Shown here: positions 25,641 to 39,500 of the stretch, piece after piece
How the letters are laid out: each line of letters starts with the position of its first letter
How positions within the stretch are numbered: the stretch's first letter is position 1
Assembly (NCBI RefSeq): GCF_028769735.1
Contig: NC_088171.1
Coordinates: 64,594,216-64,658,215, forward strand
Length of the DNA: 64,000 nucleotides
Direction of reading: 5' to 3'
Source of the DNA: Zonotrichia leucophrys gambelii
Lineage: Eukaryota; Chordata; Aves; Passeriformes; Passerellidae
The notes under the pieces: generated by a model
Told to the model about the DNA's origin: nothing
The model's input: the letters and a program-made list of their open reading frames with translations, nothing else
Database searches by the model: none
Translations under genes and position numbers: made by a program

Positions 25641-26159
25641 CAGCTCTGTCCCAAATGCAACACTTACTACTAACTCACAGAGAGGAATGAGTAAGAGGAT
25701 GTGTCTGCAAATATTTTCTCAGACGCAGTTGTGAACTACTTTGAATTTTGACCCTTCTCCCCAAATTCACTGTCCAAAAGCATTTCCATGTTCTGTGTTT
25801 ATGGCAGCGTACTGACAGATCTGAGTCCAAAGTCCAATGCTGCTTCAGATCTCTGGCTAATTCTGGGGAAGTTAATTTCTCCTTTGAGGTCCTCTGGGAA
25901 AAATGGAGTTACAGACATTTTTCACCAGTCCTCTTTGCTTTTCTTGTCCATCTAAGATCAGGACAGGTTTAAGAATGTATTCTGATTGCTAAACCAGTGC
26001 TCTTGCCAATCCCATCAGTCACCTCATTTTGCCCTTGAGAACAACAGCAAGCATATCCTATCCCCAAGGGTCTGCAGATCCTCCCCAGATCTGGCCCTGT
26101 GCTCTGGCATGGTGAGTGCCCATCAACATGTACATTACTTAATACAGGGCTGCTGGTAT

Positions 26160-26430
26160 TTCACAGGGTGATGGTAGAAGAATAAAAGATACAGTAATAA
26201 AGATTTCAGTAGAGTTTAATTTAATTTTTCAGGGTAGCTTTTCCATTACTACTACAGCTTCACTGCGCAATAGCAGAAGAACCAAAAATGCTGAAAAGGC
26301 ATTTTTGCACAGAGTGGGTGAATAATTCTAATTTAGCAGGCAAAATTAACAGCAATTCAATGAGGGTACAGATTACATTACCCTGTTATGTTGTTGTATA
26401 AAGGTTTAAAGAGACCATCCATTTTGCTGG
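26160..26430. promoter_or_regulatory. Candidate conserved non-coding element (weak)
   Basis: Contains gtttaatttaattttt (about 26214-26229), gaataattctaatttag (about 26320) and aaaattaacag (about 26343). It lacks repeats and CpG depletion scars typical of old transposons. The enhancer suggestion rests on motif texture alone. Confidence 0.2.
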
Positions 26431-27424
26431 TTTTATTTTATAAACAGGCCAACTAAAACTTCACATGTAAAATAATCCACAATGAAAACCACAACCCTCA
26501 AACTACTGCCACACTTCTACCTCACCCTTGTTTGCCCAACTCTTTCCCAACCTATTACCCTGCCCTTCTTGTCTCTCATGCTGGAAGGATCTCACAGTGG
26601 AGTCGAAAGTTGCTGAATTCACGGAAAAGTCATCAGGGCTGAGTATGGAAATAAGTGCTCCCTGGTCCCACTACATGCTCTTGCCTAACTCTCTCCAGCA
26701 CCAAAGAGCTACACAGCACTGGCAAGATGCTGTTTGGCCCTCTTTTCCTATAGCAATAGAGCCACATTCTAAGCTAGGGTCCTGAAACAGTCCTCAGAGA
26801 TGAAACAGACAGTAATACAGTTTGGAGTTCTCATATGGCTGATATTCCAATTCTTCTACTTTCCTCCCCCTTTCTTCATTCTCCTAGGATTTAAATACTG
26901 ACTGAGAGATTAAAAACAACAGAAGTTAATAATCATCCTATCATGCAGTAGAAAAAACAGAACACACTCAATGAGTGTTGATGGCTTCAATACTTCAGTA
27001 GGCTGAAATATATTCAGAGAGCATTTCAGTGAATTTAGGTAAATGGGAAAAATTGTTCAGAAAAAACCCCAAAACAATAAAATTCAAAAAAGCAAAGTCT
27101 GATCTTGGATAATTAACAGTAGAAACAGGGCTAAATTGAAATAAATTATTCAGTGCAAGTACTTCAGACAGCTCTTAAGAATAACACATGGATTCATGGC
27201 ACTCTTTAGGGGACTTTGTGCCTATAAACTAATTAATAGATCTGACTTCTCCATATGTAGTTTTTCCATCTGTAACAGATAAAGTATGGATAGGTTTCTC
27301 CATGTAACAGGAAAAATTAAACTGAAGTTATTTTTGTAAGTTGTAGAATATTCTCTAACTTATTCAGAACGCAAATGTGTGAAATACCATGACAGAATGG
27401 AAATTGATTTTGTAAAATGTGAGA

Positions 27425-27600
27425 GTGAACGACCGCGCTCTGAAACATGTGGTGCAAAGTCACAGACAGGGCGCTCGGCTCCCTTCCCCTCCAACCACCG
27501 CCCAGGCGTGTCGCAACCCAAATGGCGGAGCAAAGGCGGAAGGGCACCTAATAACCCGCTCCTTGCTACAGCCACAGCCAGCCAGCCACGGCAGAAGCAT
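27425..27600. promoter_or_regulatory. Small CpG cluster with YY1-like ATGGCGG
   Basis: About a dozen CpG dinucleotides fall within roughly 150 bases, in AT-rich surroundings. They include gaccgcgctc, gggcgctcggc and accgcccaggcgtg. The string caaatggcggag places ATGGCGG at 27522-27528, the core of the YY1 element found near many mammalian transcription starts. The ATG opens only a 9-codon frame ending in taa at 27549-27551. A weak CpG promoter is possible, in either direction; a chance GC patch is the alternative. Confidence 0.3.
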
Positions 27601-28509
27601 TTCCATCCCAAAGCTGAATGACCCCAAGTTTTTGCCATCCCAGTGCATTGTACAGCTTTGCTTAAGCCTTTGCAAGCTCTTGGACCCTTTGGTTTAATCA
27701 ACACAGGGGCTGCTTCAGTTACTCCTTGGAACAGCTACCATGCTGTGCATGTAGGAAAATGCTGTACAGCTTCCTAGGGCAAGCAGAGCTGGCATGCAGG
27801 ATCTTGTCCAGACTTTTCAACTGGTTAGAAATCTGTCTGCAGCCATTCCATCCAGCCCAGGATGTGAGCATTGCTAGAACTTGGCTGAGAAATAGCTCAC
27901 TTCTGTTTTTGCAGATACCTCACATTTCACAGGATTAACCTTGAAACTTGGGTTTCAGAGGCAGCTTCCAAGGTTTTAGCCAAACTAATGTACATCTGTC
28001 AGGGTCACCCATGTCCATGTACATTAACTGAATCCCATCTGTGAGGACAGACAGTCACTCCCATGCTTTCTTCTCCCTGCCTGGAGGGCTGGCCAGTGTG
28101 GGAAGTTGCCATTCCCACACATATTATCATACCTATTTATTTGCAAATGTTACTTAAAATTGAGTGTATTAGCAGAAAGTGTAACAGTCTTACATTTCAA
28201 GATTTCAAAAGCAAGAATTGTTGTACAGCCAAGTCAACATCAACATTCATAAAACCCCCAAACCTATTCAGAGGTTCATAAACATGGGCAGTTGTTTTAT
28301 CTGACATCTTTTCTCCCAACATGTCTTATGATTCCCATCAACAAGCTGTCCGACAGCGGTGCCATGCCCAGCCACTATCTGTGCCAAGAATGAACACCTC
28401 TTAGTCACCTCCCCTATTCTTATCCCACATCCATCTCCAGCCCATACCTCATCAACCAGCAGCCCAAACATCTGTCCACCTTCACAAGAAACAGCCTCTT
28501 ATCCAGCCT

Positions 28510-28720
28510 AATTCCCACAGCTCGATGCACAGCCATGTTCCTGCCCTAGTCTCTAAATGAAACATTTGCTTGAGTGTGTTGACATCAGATCTCATTATTG
28601 ACTTTAAGGAGAGCAGCAAGAAGAGTTTCCTCCACTTCATCTTCTCTTGCTGAATATGGACAACAAGCCCTGACATCTGGCTTTAATTATCATGAATAAT
28701 TGCAAACTTTTGGAGAAAAC
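28510..28720. promoter_or_regulatory. Candidate conserved non-coding element (weak)
   Basis: The stretch includes ggctttaattatcatgaataattgc (28679-28703, described here only by its TAATTA-like and ATGAATAAT POU/octamer-like cores) and ctcattattgac (about 28592). No coding or transposon signal. Enhancer function is inferred from motif texture only. Confidence 0.22.
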
Positions 28721-30473
28721 CTGGAGTTTCATCCAATATGAAGTTAAGCCTAAACCCAAACTAGATACTCCTTAACATTTTTGGAGGCTGTACTCAGATG
28801 CGGGGGTTTGGTTTCACTTCTCCTGTAAACTGATTCTGCACCCAAGAGTGCTAAGATATGTTTTCCTTTTTATTCTAGCTTTTTTCCTCAGATTTCACTC
28901 CTTAAGGAGCACTCTCTGCCGACTTGCCTTCCTGTCTTATTTGGGTCAGTCAGAAGTACAAAAAACAATACACATCTACTTTTTTTTCTTTTTTGTGCTG
29001 GGATTTGACTGTAGTCTGCTGTTTAGGTTTTGGGGTTTTTTTGCAAACCAATGTGTCTTTTTTACAGCTGGCATTCATATGTTCCTGTCCTTTCTTTGTA
29101 GTTATGTGCATCTTCCCTTTGTCATTTTTAACGTGCTTTTCCCTTTAGCAGGCTAAGAAAAGAGTCTTATATGCAAGAGATCCAAATTTGTGATAGAAAA
29201 AGAAGACTGAGAACATTTCAAAACAAAAAGCAGACAAAGTAGCAAAAGAGCCTATTGTCTCTACCATCAGTCCCCAACCATTTTACAGGGTGCTCCATAT
29301 GCAGAATTGTCAGTCTTTCACACTAATGGTATATCACAAGAATAAATTCATTTGGCAATTAATAAATCCTTCCATTGTTTCATTTACCTTTCTGCTTAAG
29401 GAAACTAAAGTTTCCTTGGCAGTCTCTCTGATCTGTACTTAGTACACCAGTTACAGAAGAAGACTGAACAAAGCTGGTAGTGTGTGACTGCTTCTCCAGG
29501 TGCCGGCTCTCCCATGGCTGAGGTGAGGGCACATGGGAGCAAATAGGAATCCTGTCTTCTCAGCACTCGTCTTGTGTAGGCTGCTCTTATCATGGAGTCA
29601 CTGTGCATCAGAGTGAAAGCTGCTCAACAAAACCACCAGCTTCTCCTAACACCACAGGGATATCTCCGCTCACAGCTGTGCAGTTAGTAAACACCTGCTT
29701 TGATATCACACACTTTGTTGTATGTAAATGCACAGCCAGCTTGGTTGGATTGCAAACAAACCCAAGCCCAAGATCCCGTTTCTAGCCTCAGCCTTGACTC
29801 AGTGGCCATGCCAGGGGGTAAAAAAAAATGAAAAATAAAAGAAAACCTGTTCTACCAGAGGACTGGGCTTGTTTCCTATACAGTAGTTTCATAGAGGTGA
29901 ATCTTTCACTAACCTGGTTGGCTGACACAAATTGTACTAGGAACAACAGGAGGCTTGTCAGACTGTTCCAGCATACAAATGAACATAACAGACGGGTAGC
30001 AATAAACTCACCTAAAGATAAAATAATGATCTTCAGTCATTGAGAAAGATGATAACTTAACCACAGGATGTATAGCAATTAGCTTCCTCAGCAGCCTACA
30101 GAAGCAATACATACAAATTACAATATAATCTTCCGCAATTTGAAACCATTTAGGATCTTTAGCATCGTATACTTGGATCAATTTAAATCTTTAAGTTGCT
30201 ATCATCTTTCCTTCTTACTCAGAGATAAATATCTCCTTATTTTCTAGTGAAACACAGTAGATGTTGTTTTTATGTGGCCTAACTGTACTCGTTTCTTTCT
30301 TCAAGTTAGCTGGTTAGCTGATCTCCCCAGGACTGTGGTTGCAAAGCACAAGGAGCTGGCCACGGCAATACCTGTGTTGGATTGCCCCCAGTGGCAAGGA
30401 ACTGTAAAAGACTTTGGCAAGGACAGAAATGAAAATTTCTGATTGAGAAATAGGTCTGCTAATGGGAGGGAAA

Positions 30474-30512
<39 letters not shown>

Positions 30513-33500
30513 CTCTCTGCATGTGGAAGTCTTTAAGCTTTCATCCATTTCTAGGAAACTGGAATGGCAGGAGCATGCCTCCTACTCCTCAAGACATCTG
30601 CACTGTGGGGATACAGGGAAACTACTGCAGCACAAGCAAGGTTTTGGCAAATTGAAGCTTGTCAGAATCACACTGAGCTTCCCGTTGGTCTGGATCTACT
30701 TATACTTTCATTACAATTCTGTGTTTCTTTCTGCTATTCCCCTCTGGACATATAATACTTAAAAACTAGCACAAGAACTTGATTCTCTGAAGTGCATAAA
30801 GTAGCCAAAGTATTTCTTTCTATGGTCTTCTTCTTCCTCCTGCCTTGTTTTTGACTTAGCATCTGGCAAAACTGGAAAAACCCTGGGACATAAAAATTCC
30901 CTTAACTGTGAGTAAGCCCTCATTATTATGTCTTTCTTTACAAAATGGCCTGATTAATGCCTGTTTGCGTGGAAAATTCTCTCCTGTCCTTTGCTCTCTC
31001 CTGCAACTGCTTTGCATTTCAGTGTCTTCTTTGGCAAGGGAGAAAAGGGAGTTACTGGGTTAAATCATGGCCCCTTTCTGAGATCTGTGGGACTTTTGTT
31101 GTTCATTTCCATGGCACCAGGATTTCACCCTTATTCTGAACAAGTACAGCCTCCAACAGTGGCCTACCACACCACTTAAAGTCTCTGGAGCAAAACATCT
31201 GGCCTAAAGTTACCATTTTAAATACCAGCAATTTTGCAAAAGCCTGTTTAATTCGTTAGACTTTCTCCAGTCTATCCAGCCTTGTCCAGATGAATTCAGT
31301 AAGCTGTGTTCTTTCATTCGCTCTTGACTTTTAAGTGACAGAAACTTTGCAGACTGAGAACTTACCCCAAACAAGTCTAAAAATTAAAAATCCTTCACAA
31401 CTGAAATCTGAAGCTGATACTTGCATATATGATGATTTTAGAGGGACTGAATCTTTGCCATCAAAAAACGTCTATTTAAAATCTAGGCCAGGAGAACATC
31501 ACTTTTTTACAAATCAGTCTTACTTAAGTTTATGGCAACCAGCAACAGACCTGCAAACATTTATGTATTTGGCAATTACAGGCAGCTGTCAGGACACTCA
31601 GCCAATGGAATTAAACATTTGAGAAATTGTGATTCTATGATATAATCTGGTTATGAAGCTAATTACACCTCTTGTCATTGTTGACAATGTATTATTATAG
31701 AGACAAAAATCTTGGTTCTGCTAGTCAAATTCCACCAAGAGGTACAGACAGATAGAAGGAAAGAAAACAAAAGAAATCAAAACAACTTTATGCTCATTTA
31801 TGAAATGACTACCCGAGTCCAGAAGAAAAAGAAAGAAAACAAAGTCACACCCAACAAGAACACTGAAGTTCCCCTAAAATGCTAAAGGAGATGATACATG
31901 GATAAAAAGGTATACAAGGCTATTTTCAATTAATCTGTGAATAATCATGTAAAGTTGAAACTTCCAGAAAACTAGCATGGAAAAAAAAATTATGAAATAA
32001 AATCTTGAACATAACACAGAGTTCCAGCTTTGCAAGTAAGGCGATACATTCCAGTACACCATGCAGATGCCAAGGGTTCTCTCAGGCAAAAGCTCATCTC
32101 TTTTGAGAATCAGAAGTCCTTTTTAGAAGCAACAACTGAATTCACTACCCCTTGTGATCTGCAGTCTCCTAGTTCCACATGTGCAGCAGATAATACAAAG
32201 GAAATTATAAGTCTTCCATATTTTCCATGGTGTTGCTTAGTTTGTATGCTCAACCCTTCATTGCTGATTTTAAACTTCTTTGGAATGAAGATTAATTTCT
32301 CAAATTATTACACCATAAAATCGTGCATGCCCTGAAAGCTAAGGCTTATTTTAATAATGAAATTTTTAAAAAATCAAAACCCAACCACTATCAAACATAT
32401 TTCTAAAGCAGTAATTGAATTTTTGATTTTTTTCTGACAACAATAAACCCCAAAGTCTAAGGAGCCTGTTTCTTGCAAAACTGAAATTTTAAACAAGTCT
32501 AAATTTTTCAAGATGATTAAGTTACTGCACTCATAGAAAAATTTCAGTGACCTTACTAAAAAGAAAAACTTGATTATTTCTATTTGTAGAGAAAATTGAG
32601 AGCCAGAAGTAATGAACAGCAAAACAAGTAACTTTTTAACATATACACAGACGCAAGTCTGAAAAATTTATTAGAACAACGAGAAGCTCATTATTTTAGA
32701 GCTTTTGTTCAGTGAACTACTACAAAATGAAGGACAAAGAAGTAGCTACAGAAAGATTCTTTCATGGTTTCAGAATTAATATTCTATGCTGCTGGCTCCA
32801 AAGACTGTGCAGGTCATGCAACAAAGTTTACCTGGCTGCCCTGACTCACACATCCTTATGGCAAAGGGTAAGGACAGTGACATCGTTTGCTCCTACTGTT
32901 ACTTTGGTATAGCATGTTTTATTTGTTCTTGATTTATCTAAAAGTGGCCTGGGCATTCAGCTTGACTTCTATATGCCCTATAAATGAGAAAGGCATTTAA
33001 CTTCCTTTTGGTATAATTATCCTTATCACAAATAATTTCTTCTAGCCCATGGCAGATGGACAGTAGAGATAGGAAGGAGACCAGATTACTCTGTTCCAAA
33101 TAATGCTACTTCCTCAGTTTTTTATATTGATACTACTGCTAATGTTTTCTTTCCAAAGCCACAGGAGAAGCTAGTAACTGCAAGAATAAAATGAAAACTG
33201 CATTTAGAAATGGTATCCTCTTCTGATCAGAAACCAGTCAGCCCATATAAATTGTACTTGTGTCTTTGAATTTAAAATGTGACTGTACTCATTCTCCAGA
33301 AAGCATAATTGAATTTGTAATTCACAAAGCAAAAGGGGGGGAAAATGGTATGTTAATGTTCCAACCCCTAACAACCCCTGTGAGTGTTTTAAATCTGGAA
33401 ACTGCTATTCTTTTAAGCAGGACTACTGGTTTTGGAAGCAATACAGGTAGACTGTGCTTAATCTAATTTGTGTATGATTCGTATTCTGTTCACTCAGAAA

Positions 33501-36500
33501 TTCAATGTAAATGTAAGAAACTTTAGGGAAATCAGGGCAGAAATGTGCCCAAGTATGCTTATGATGATCAGGTTTTAGAAAATATAAGTTGCATGTGCAC
33601 CTCAGTCACTTTCACACCCACAAGACAACAAAGCCTGACTGGTAGTGCTGGCAGCTAACTTCTAATGAGCATTAAAAGTGTGCTAGAAGATAAATCAATA
33701 TTTTTTTCTGTGAATAATAATCTTATTCTCTCACCATAGAAATGTGAGCTGCCAACAGCTGGGCACACATACAACCTTGAAAATGCCATTCCCTTTAATG
33801 GTTGTAAACCAAACCAATAAATCATTTCAGTAAGATCATTTTCTGTCTTCTGCTTGTTCCTACAAATAAAGAAAGGCATGGGCCTATCCCCATTTTCAAA
33901 CAAAAACAAAACAAAATTATTTGGGGATTTAGCAACAATAATTTAATTTGTATTGACCATGCCACAACATAAACATTTTCCTCAAAGATGAAGCAAAACC
34001 AGCTTACACATATTTTCCATGTGTGGGGTTTTTTTTGTGTCTGCGAGCTGCTGAGACTGTTTTCATTAAAGCAAATTCAAAAAACCCACTTCCCATTTGA
34101 ACCAGAGTTTCATATTTAAACTGCAGGATTCTTCATGTAATGGTTTACTTGTTGGTTGAATTAATATGGATGTTTAGCAAAGGTGGGCCAACCAGGAAAA
34201 CAGAGTAAGAGGACAGGGAACACATTGGAAACAGGGAAAAGTGAGACTGAATCGGTATAGTGCCAGAGCAAAGAGATACAACGTGAGATCGTGTACTTTT
34301 TTGTCCCCTTTTTTCCATCAAAATCAATTTGTGACATGCTTCCATGCCCTATGAAGTAAACACAAGCTTTGAGGCAGGACTGTGAGAACAACCTTGCTTA
34401 GAGACACTGTCAGAAAGTGATAAAAGACAAAGTACACTAGTTTCAGCTGTGGTAGCTGGTCTTGGCACTATCAGTGTACACCGTTCAAAAATCTGCATTA
34501 GTGAAGCCAAGTGTTTGCTTAAAATGTCTTTGCAGTTGATACTGCAGCTTTTTTGTCTGTGAGCTACATGGTGGGCATCCTCTTGGAAAGATGGTAGGGT
34601 AGGTGAGAAACTGGGTGGTAATGTTGGTGCTGCAAAACACGCCACTTACCGTAGCTGGGTCACCAGGACCAAGAGAGCTCCTCATGAGGTGAAACTGACA
34701 GACCTGTGAGATCCTCAAAAAACACAGCAGGAGGGTACAGAGAGTACATACGGCACCCAGACCATGGGCTCAGCATCCCTGCATACAGAGCTGAAGGGCT
34801 GCTCTAGACTCCATTCTATGCCACCCTAAAGCTCTGTTGTAGATGCCCAATGTTTGCTGGACACCCAGGAGATTAAGGCACTTTTGAAAATGTGTCAGTC
34901 GGGATCTTTTAGTAGCCAGTCTTTTTCTTTGCCTTAGGCGTGAGCTTGGTACAATTGTTACCTCTGAATGCTCCTCCCATTGCAATAGAAATCACTCTAC
35001 TGACTCAACTTAATAGGACCTGAACTTGCTGCGGTTTTCTGCCAAGAAAGCAGAATCTTTCAGCTCTCTGTGCACAGGAACAGAGATGTTAAAATTAGCC
35101 ACAAGCAGTATATTGCTCCCTGAATACAAGAGAGAGGTACTGCAATTTGCTGCACAAAGGCAATCAGTTAAAACATGAATCCAGAAGTAACAGATTTAAA
35201 GCAAGTGTTCTCTGGTTTGCTAAGACAACTATTGTGCACGCAGACATCACACAAATAGCAAAATGTGTACGTTCAGGTTTTGTTTGAGAACCCCTGTGAG
35301 GTCACAGCAGATAGCACTGTTACTTATTTCAGCATCTTAGAAACAAGCACTGAGATGCTTTCTAAGCTGTGAGGCACAGAGCACATAGAAAAGTCACTTT
35401 CTGTGTCTCTTATTTCTATTTCTCTCTGCTGGTGGAGTACCCATTTCAGCTGTTACTGTTTCAGTTAATCCCTGTCCCATTTCCAAGGCCACTGGAAGAG
35501 CTGAGTAATTTCCACCAGTGCAGCAGGTTCTAGCAATCGTTGTTAAAGAATGAGGAGGTAGAGAAGAAGACACCCTCAGAGTTCCTGCTCAGTTGGATTC
35601 TGTTCAAACTAACTGTGAGACATAGCTGCAGAAACAGACCTTACAATATCCCAAATAGGCTGTTTCTGCTTCCCATTCCTAGGCCAGCAGAGGCGCCTGA
35701 GTTATGACATTCACGTGTTTTACCATACTGGGGACAGACTGTGAAATCGTAAGTGTGTAGTGAGGACACTGACTCCCATCTCCATGCACTTGTTCAACTT
35801 GCTAATCTGCAGAAAAATGAGCCCAGCTAAAAAGAAGAGGCTGGAAAGGTGCTGAGGGCCAGAGCTCACATGAAGACAGCCTGGTGCAGCCAGGATGGGT
35901 GTGGTGGAAAGTAGCAGAGGGAAGGCTGGGAGTGCAGACTTCCCATTGTGGATAGGCATGCTGGTAAGGTTGGTGTGGACATTAACAAAACTGTAGCACT
36001 GGTGTGTGCAAAGTCCTAAGGGCTCTTTCCCTCTCCAACTAAAAGCAGGTGATATTTTTAAAATGTAGAAGATACAGAACCAGGAGCAGAAGCAGAATTT
36101 GTGAGGGTTGGTAAGAGCCTTTTGTCTTACAGACAAACAGTTCTGTGAGCAGCAGATCCCATGAGTGCCCGCATCTCAGGGCTTCCTTCTGCCACGAGCA
36201 CTCAAAGGTCTGATGGGCTCTGGGTCCTGCAGCCTGGAAACCTTCTTGCTGCCTTCTCCCTCCTCCCTGCCCACCTGCTTTCAAGAACTTAAGACACTTA
36301 ATAAACCCTATGCCACTGTCAAATTTGGTCAAAACATTCTCTAAGATCATAAAAGATTTGTTTCACCATATGGAAGGAGAGATTAACAATTAATAGTCTG
36401 TCCTACTGCATAATGACTTTTTCGTTAGGAAGCAGATACAACAAAATTATATAAACACATTCCTACTCTATTAACAACCACTTACAGGCCAACTTATGCT

Positions 36501-39500
36501 TCTGGTTATATAGCTGTAAGTACAGAAACACTCTGATTCACCACTTAATTTCAGTGACAGTGAAGAATAACCTGAAGCACCAAACCAGACTGGCATATAC
36601 ACACCACCTAAGTACTGCAGTTCTCTGACTAGCAGGCAAGAGTGTATGTTTATCAGAAACAATGGGGGCAGCACATATTAAATCTTTGAATGACTCCTCA
36701 CTTGTGTCTGGCAAATTAAAACATCTGAAATAGCAGGTTAGAATTAGGAGTACAGTATGGCATGCCTTAATTTTCCCTTTTTAGTAGCACACCAGAAGTA
36801 TTTATATATATCCTAGAAAAAGCTGTACTCTGCTGTCTGAGGTACAGCATTCTCACAGGACATTCCTAATCTAACAAACATCACAAAGTGAACAAAGCAG
36901 AATGAATTTCCTTTGTTACTGACTACTGCTACGTTATAATAAAAGAATTTTAAATCTGAATTCATTTTGTTCAGCCATTGTTTTATGCCTACTTTTGTAT
37001 TCTATTGGATTAGAACAGATTAATTTGTTTGAATTTTCTTCCTAGACACTTTTCATGTCCTGGCTCAGTAACAAGGCTTCATTTTAAAAAAAAGAACAAA
37101 GTCTCAACATCTTCTGTAATTCTCTCCTTCATGCTACAGTTGCTTTAAAAAAAATAAAAATCTTAACAAGTTTAATATTTGGACTTATACTAGCTGGCAA
37201 AGTAAATTTCTCAGTAAATGACAACACTTCTTCAGATAGTTGTCTTCAGCCCATTTTTTAACACTTTATACCACTGCATTGCCACAGGCCCCAGATCATT
37301 TATTCTAGCTAGTTAGCTGAATTCTTGCTTCTACCTCTGTATTGACGGTTCTGACAGGAAAACCTCTGTTACTGCCAATGGAAAACCAAGATGTGACAAA
37401 GTTGAAAAAAAAACTTTATGAGCCCTCTCTGAGACAACAGACTGCACCTCCACTTGCCCTGAAAGCCACCTTGCTTGTCAGGCAGAGCTAATGTCCCCTA
37501 TGAAAGCAGGGAAGCCAGTCCCAGACATGCAGCTTTTCCTAACTGTAAACTGGGGGAACTCGTGCTGTCGCACCCTAGCAGGTGCTCAGCTGCTGGGCCA
37601 AACCAGCAGCCTCTCCTTGTCTGACCTGAGGGCTCTTAAGAACACAAAACTCCTCCCAGGCAGCCTGTGTATCTTCTGTCCTTAATCAAGTGGGTTGCTG
37701 CCCTTTCATTTCACCAGCTGGAAGCCAGTAGCAAGTAATGGGAAGCTTCCTCCACAGCAGGTCCCAGCTTGTGTTGTTCCAGTCCTAGGCTGGGCTGTAG
37801 CAGGAAGAAGGAAATGGCTGAAACTCTGTACTTAAGGAGAACAGGGATGGGTTCCCCTCTATACCATCTCAGGCAAACCACTTATCCTACTTTCCAGCTG
37901 CAAACTAAAGATGACTGCTTTCATCTGCTGTTTCCATCACAACACTGTTCCAATGGTCACCAAGACCTGGTGCAATGGGGCCATGGTATTGTTTGGAGTC
38001 TCCCAGTCCTACTCTCATACAGGCAAAAATAACAACTGGAAGCAAAGGCATTCTTATGCCAGGTCACTTTAAAACCTGTGCACTGAATATGAGCATTCTC
38101 CAGTAGATTCAGTGGGATTTCCTGCAGCACATACAGCAGTGCACTTTTACCCAGGGTAGGTGGCATTTGCACTAGCCTGTTTTTCATGAAGATCTAGCTG
38201 ATTCCTCCCTAATAACAAAAGAGTGATCTTGAATGACAGGTATTAGCCAATAAATCAATTAGCCATACTGATAGAAATTTTGGGAAATAATATTCTAGGA
38301 TAGCAACACAAATAAAGCTGGACAAACAGACCCAGAGAAAAGTGAGTGACTTGCCCAGAAATGTGTTTTCACAGTATTTAATGGTAGCAAGTGTTATTCT
38401 GGTACAGGGCAAAGAAAGAAAATGATAAGATTTACACACTAAGCCTAGAAAACTCAACAACCATGTCCTGTGACAATTTTAAAAAGTCATTAGTTCCTTT
38501 CCCTGTGAAAAGTAACACTGAAAACTCCCCACGCTCTAGCACAGTAATGGCAGCAATTCCTTGGCATCCTGTTCATGGATCACTGTCAACTTTCTGAATG
38601 CACTCTGGGCTACCACACTGCCTTGTAACACCAACCTTTTAAGGCAGCACGGCTTTGCAATCCGGTAGTGATCTGTGAAGCATAGCGGAGAATCACTGCT
38701 CTTGATAATGAGACTTCAGCAAATCTCGAGTGGACTAATGACAGAGCTGCCTACACTCAAGGTCAAATTGTTTTGCTGGCAACAATTTTGGTATTTGATT
38801 TCTAAAGCTGAGGCAAGTGGAATGATGACGAATCCAGTACTTCTTCACTTAGAGGTTATTAACTTAAATATCAAACCACTAACTTCAGCTGTAACTCCTG
38901 GGATTTGACTCGGTCGTTCAGTCTAGAGTGTCTTGCTGTAGCAGTGGCAGCCTTGAGGAAAGCAACGAGACTTATCCTAAGCCTTCTTCTGGAATCAGAT
39001 TGCACAGTAACATGGAATTCCTGGCACTGTGGTACAGTAAACAGTTCTCCTATGTCCAGGATATAACACCAGAACAGATGATAATAAATAAGCCGCTTCA
39101 ACAGGGCTGTGAAAAATGATCCATGACATATCTGTAACATAACAAATGTCATCTCAGAACGGGCTTGTCTGGATGCCTACAGGAGAGCACCAACTGTCTG
39201 GCTCAAATTTGCAGGCTCCTCCTGGAAGGGCGCTGTGAGCAGACTGGTGACTGACTAATTCCGCACAGCGGCTCCCTACCTACGGAGTGCTCGCTCCAGC
39301 TATTAGTGTCACAGCGTATCAAACGGGCTGTCACAAACCTGTTTATCACCCTTTCCCAAACTGCAGCAGGTATCCAGCAGCAGCTATTCTGTATGGATCT
39401 ATGCACACATTAAGTGTAAGCTCTCTGGTAAGCTGGACCAGTGCATCTCATTCAGGAAAGAATTACAACCCTCAGGTATCCTGAGATCACCACAGATACA

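Noticed and set aside
35720..36136. 138-codon open frame on the minus strand
   Set aside because: Low-information composition, no motif, and no CpG promoter or poly(A) context nearby.
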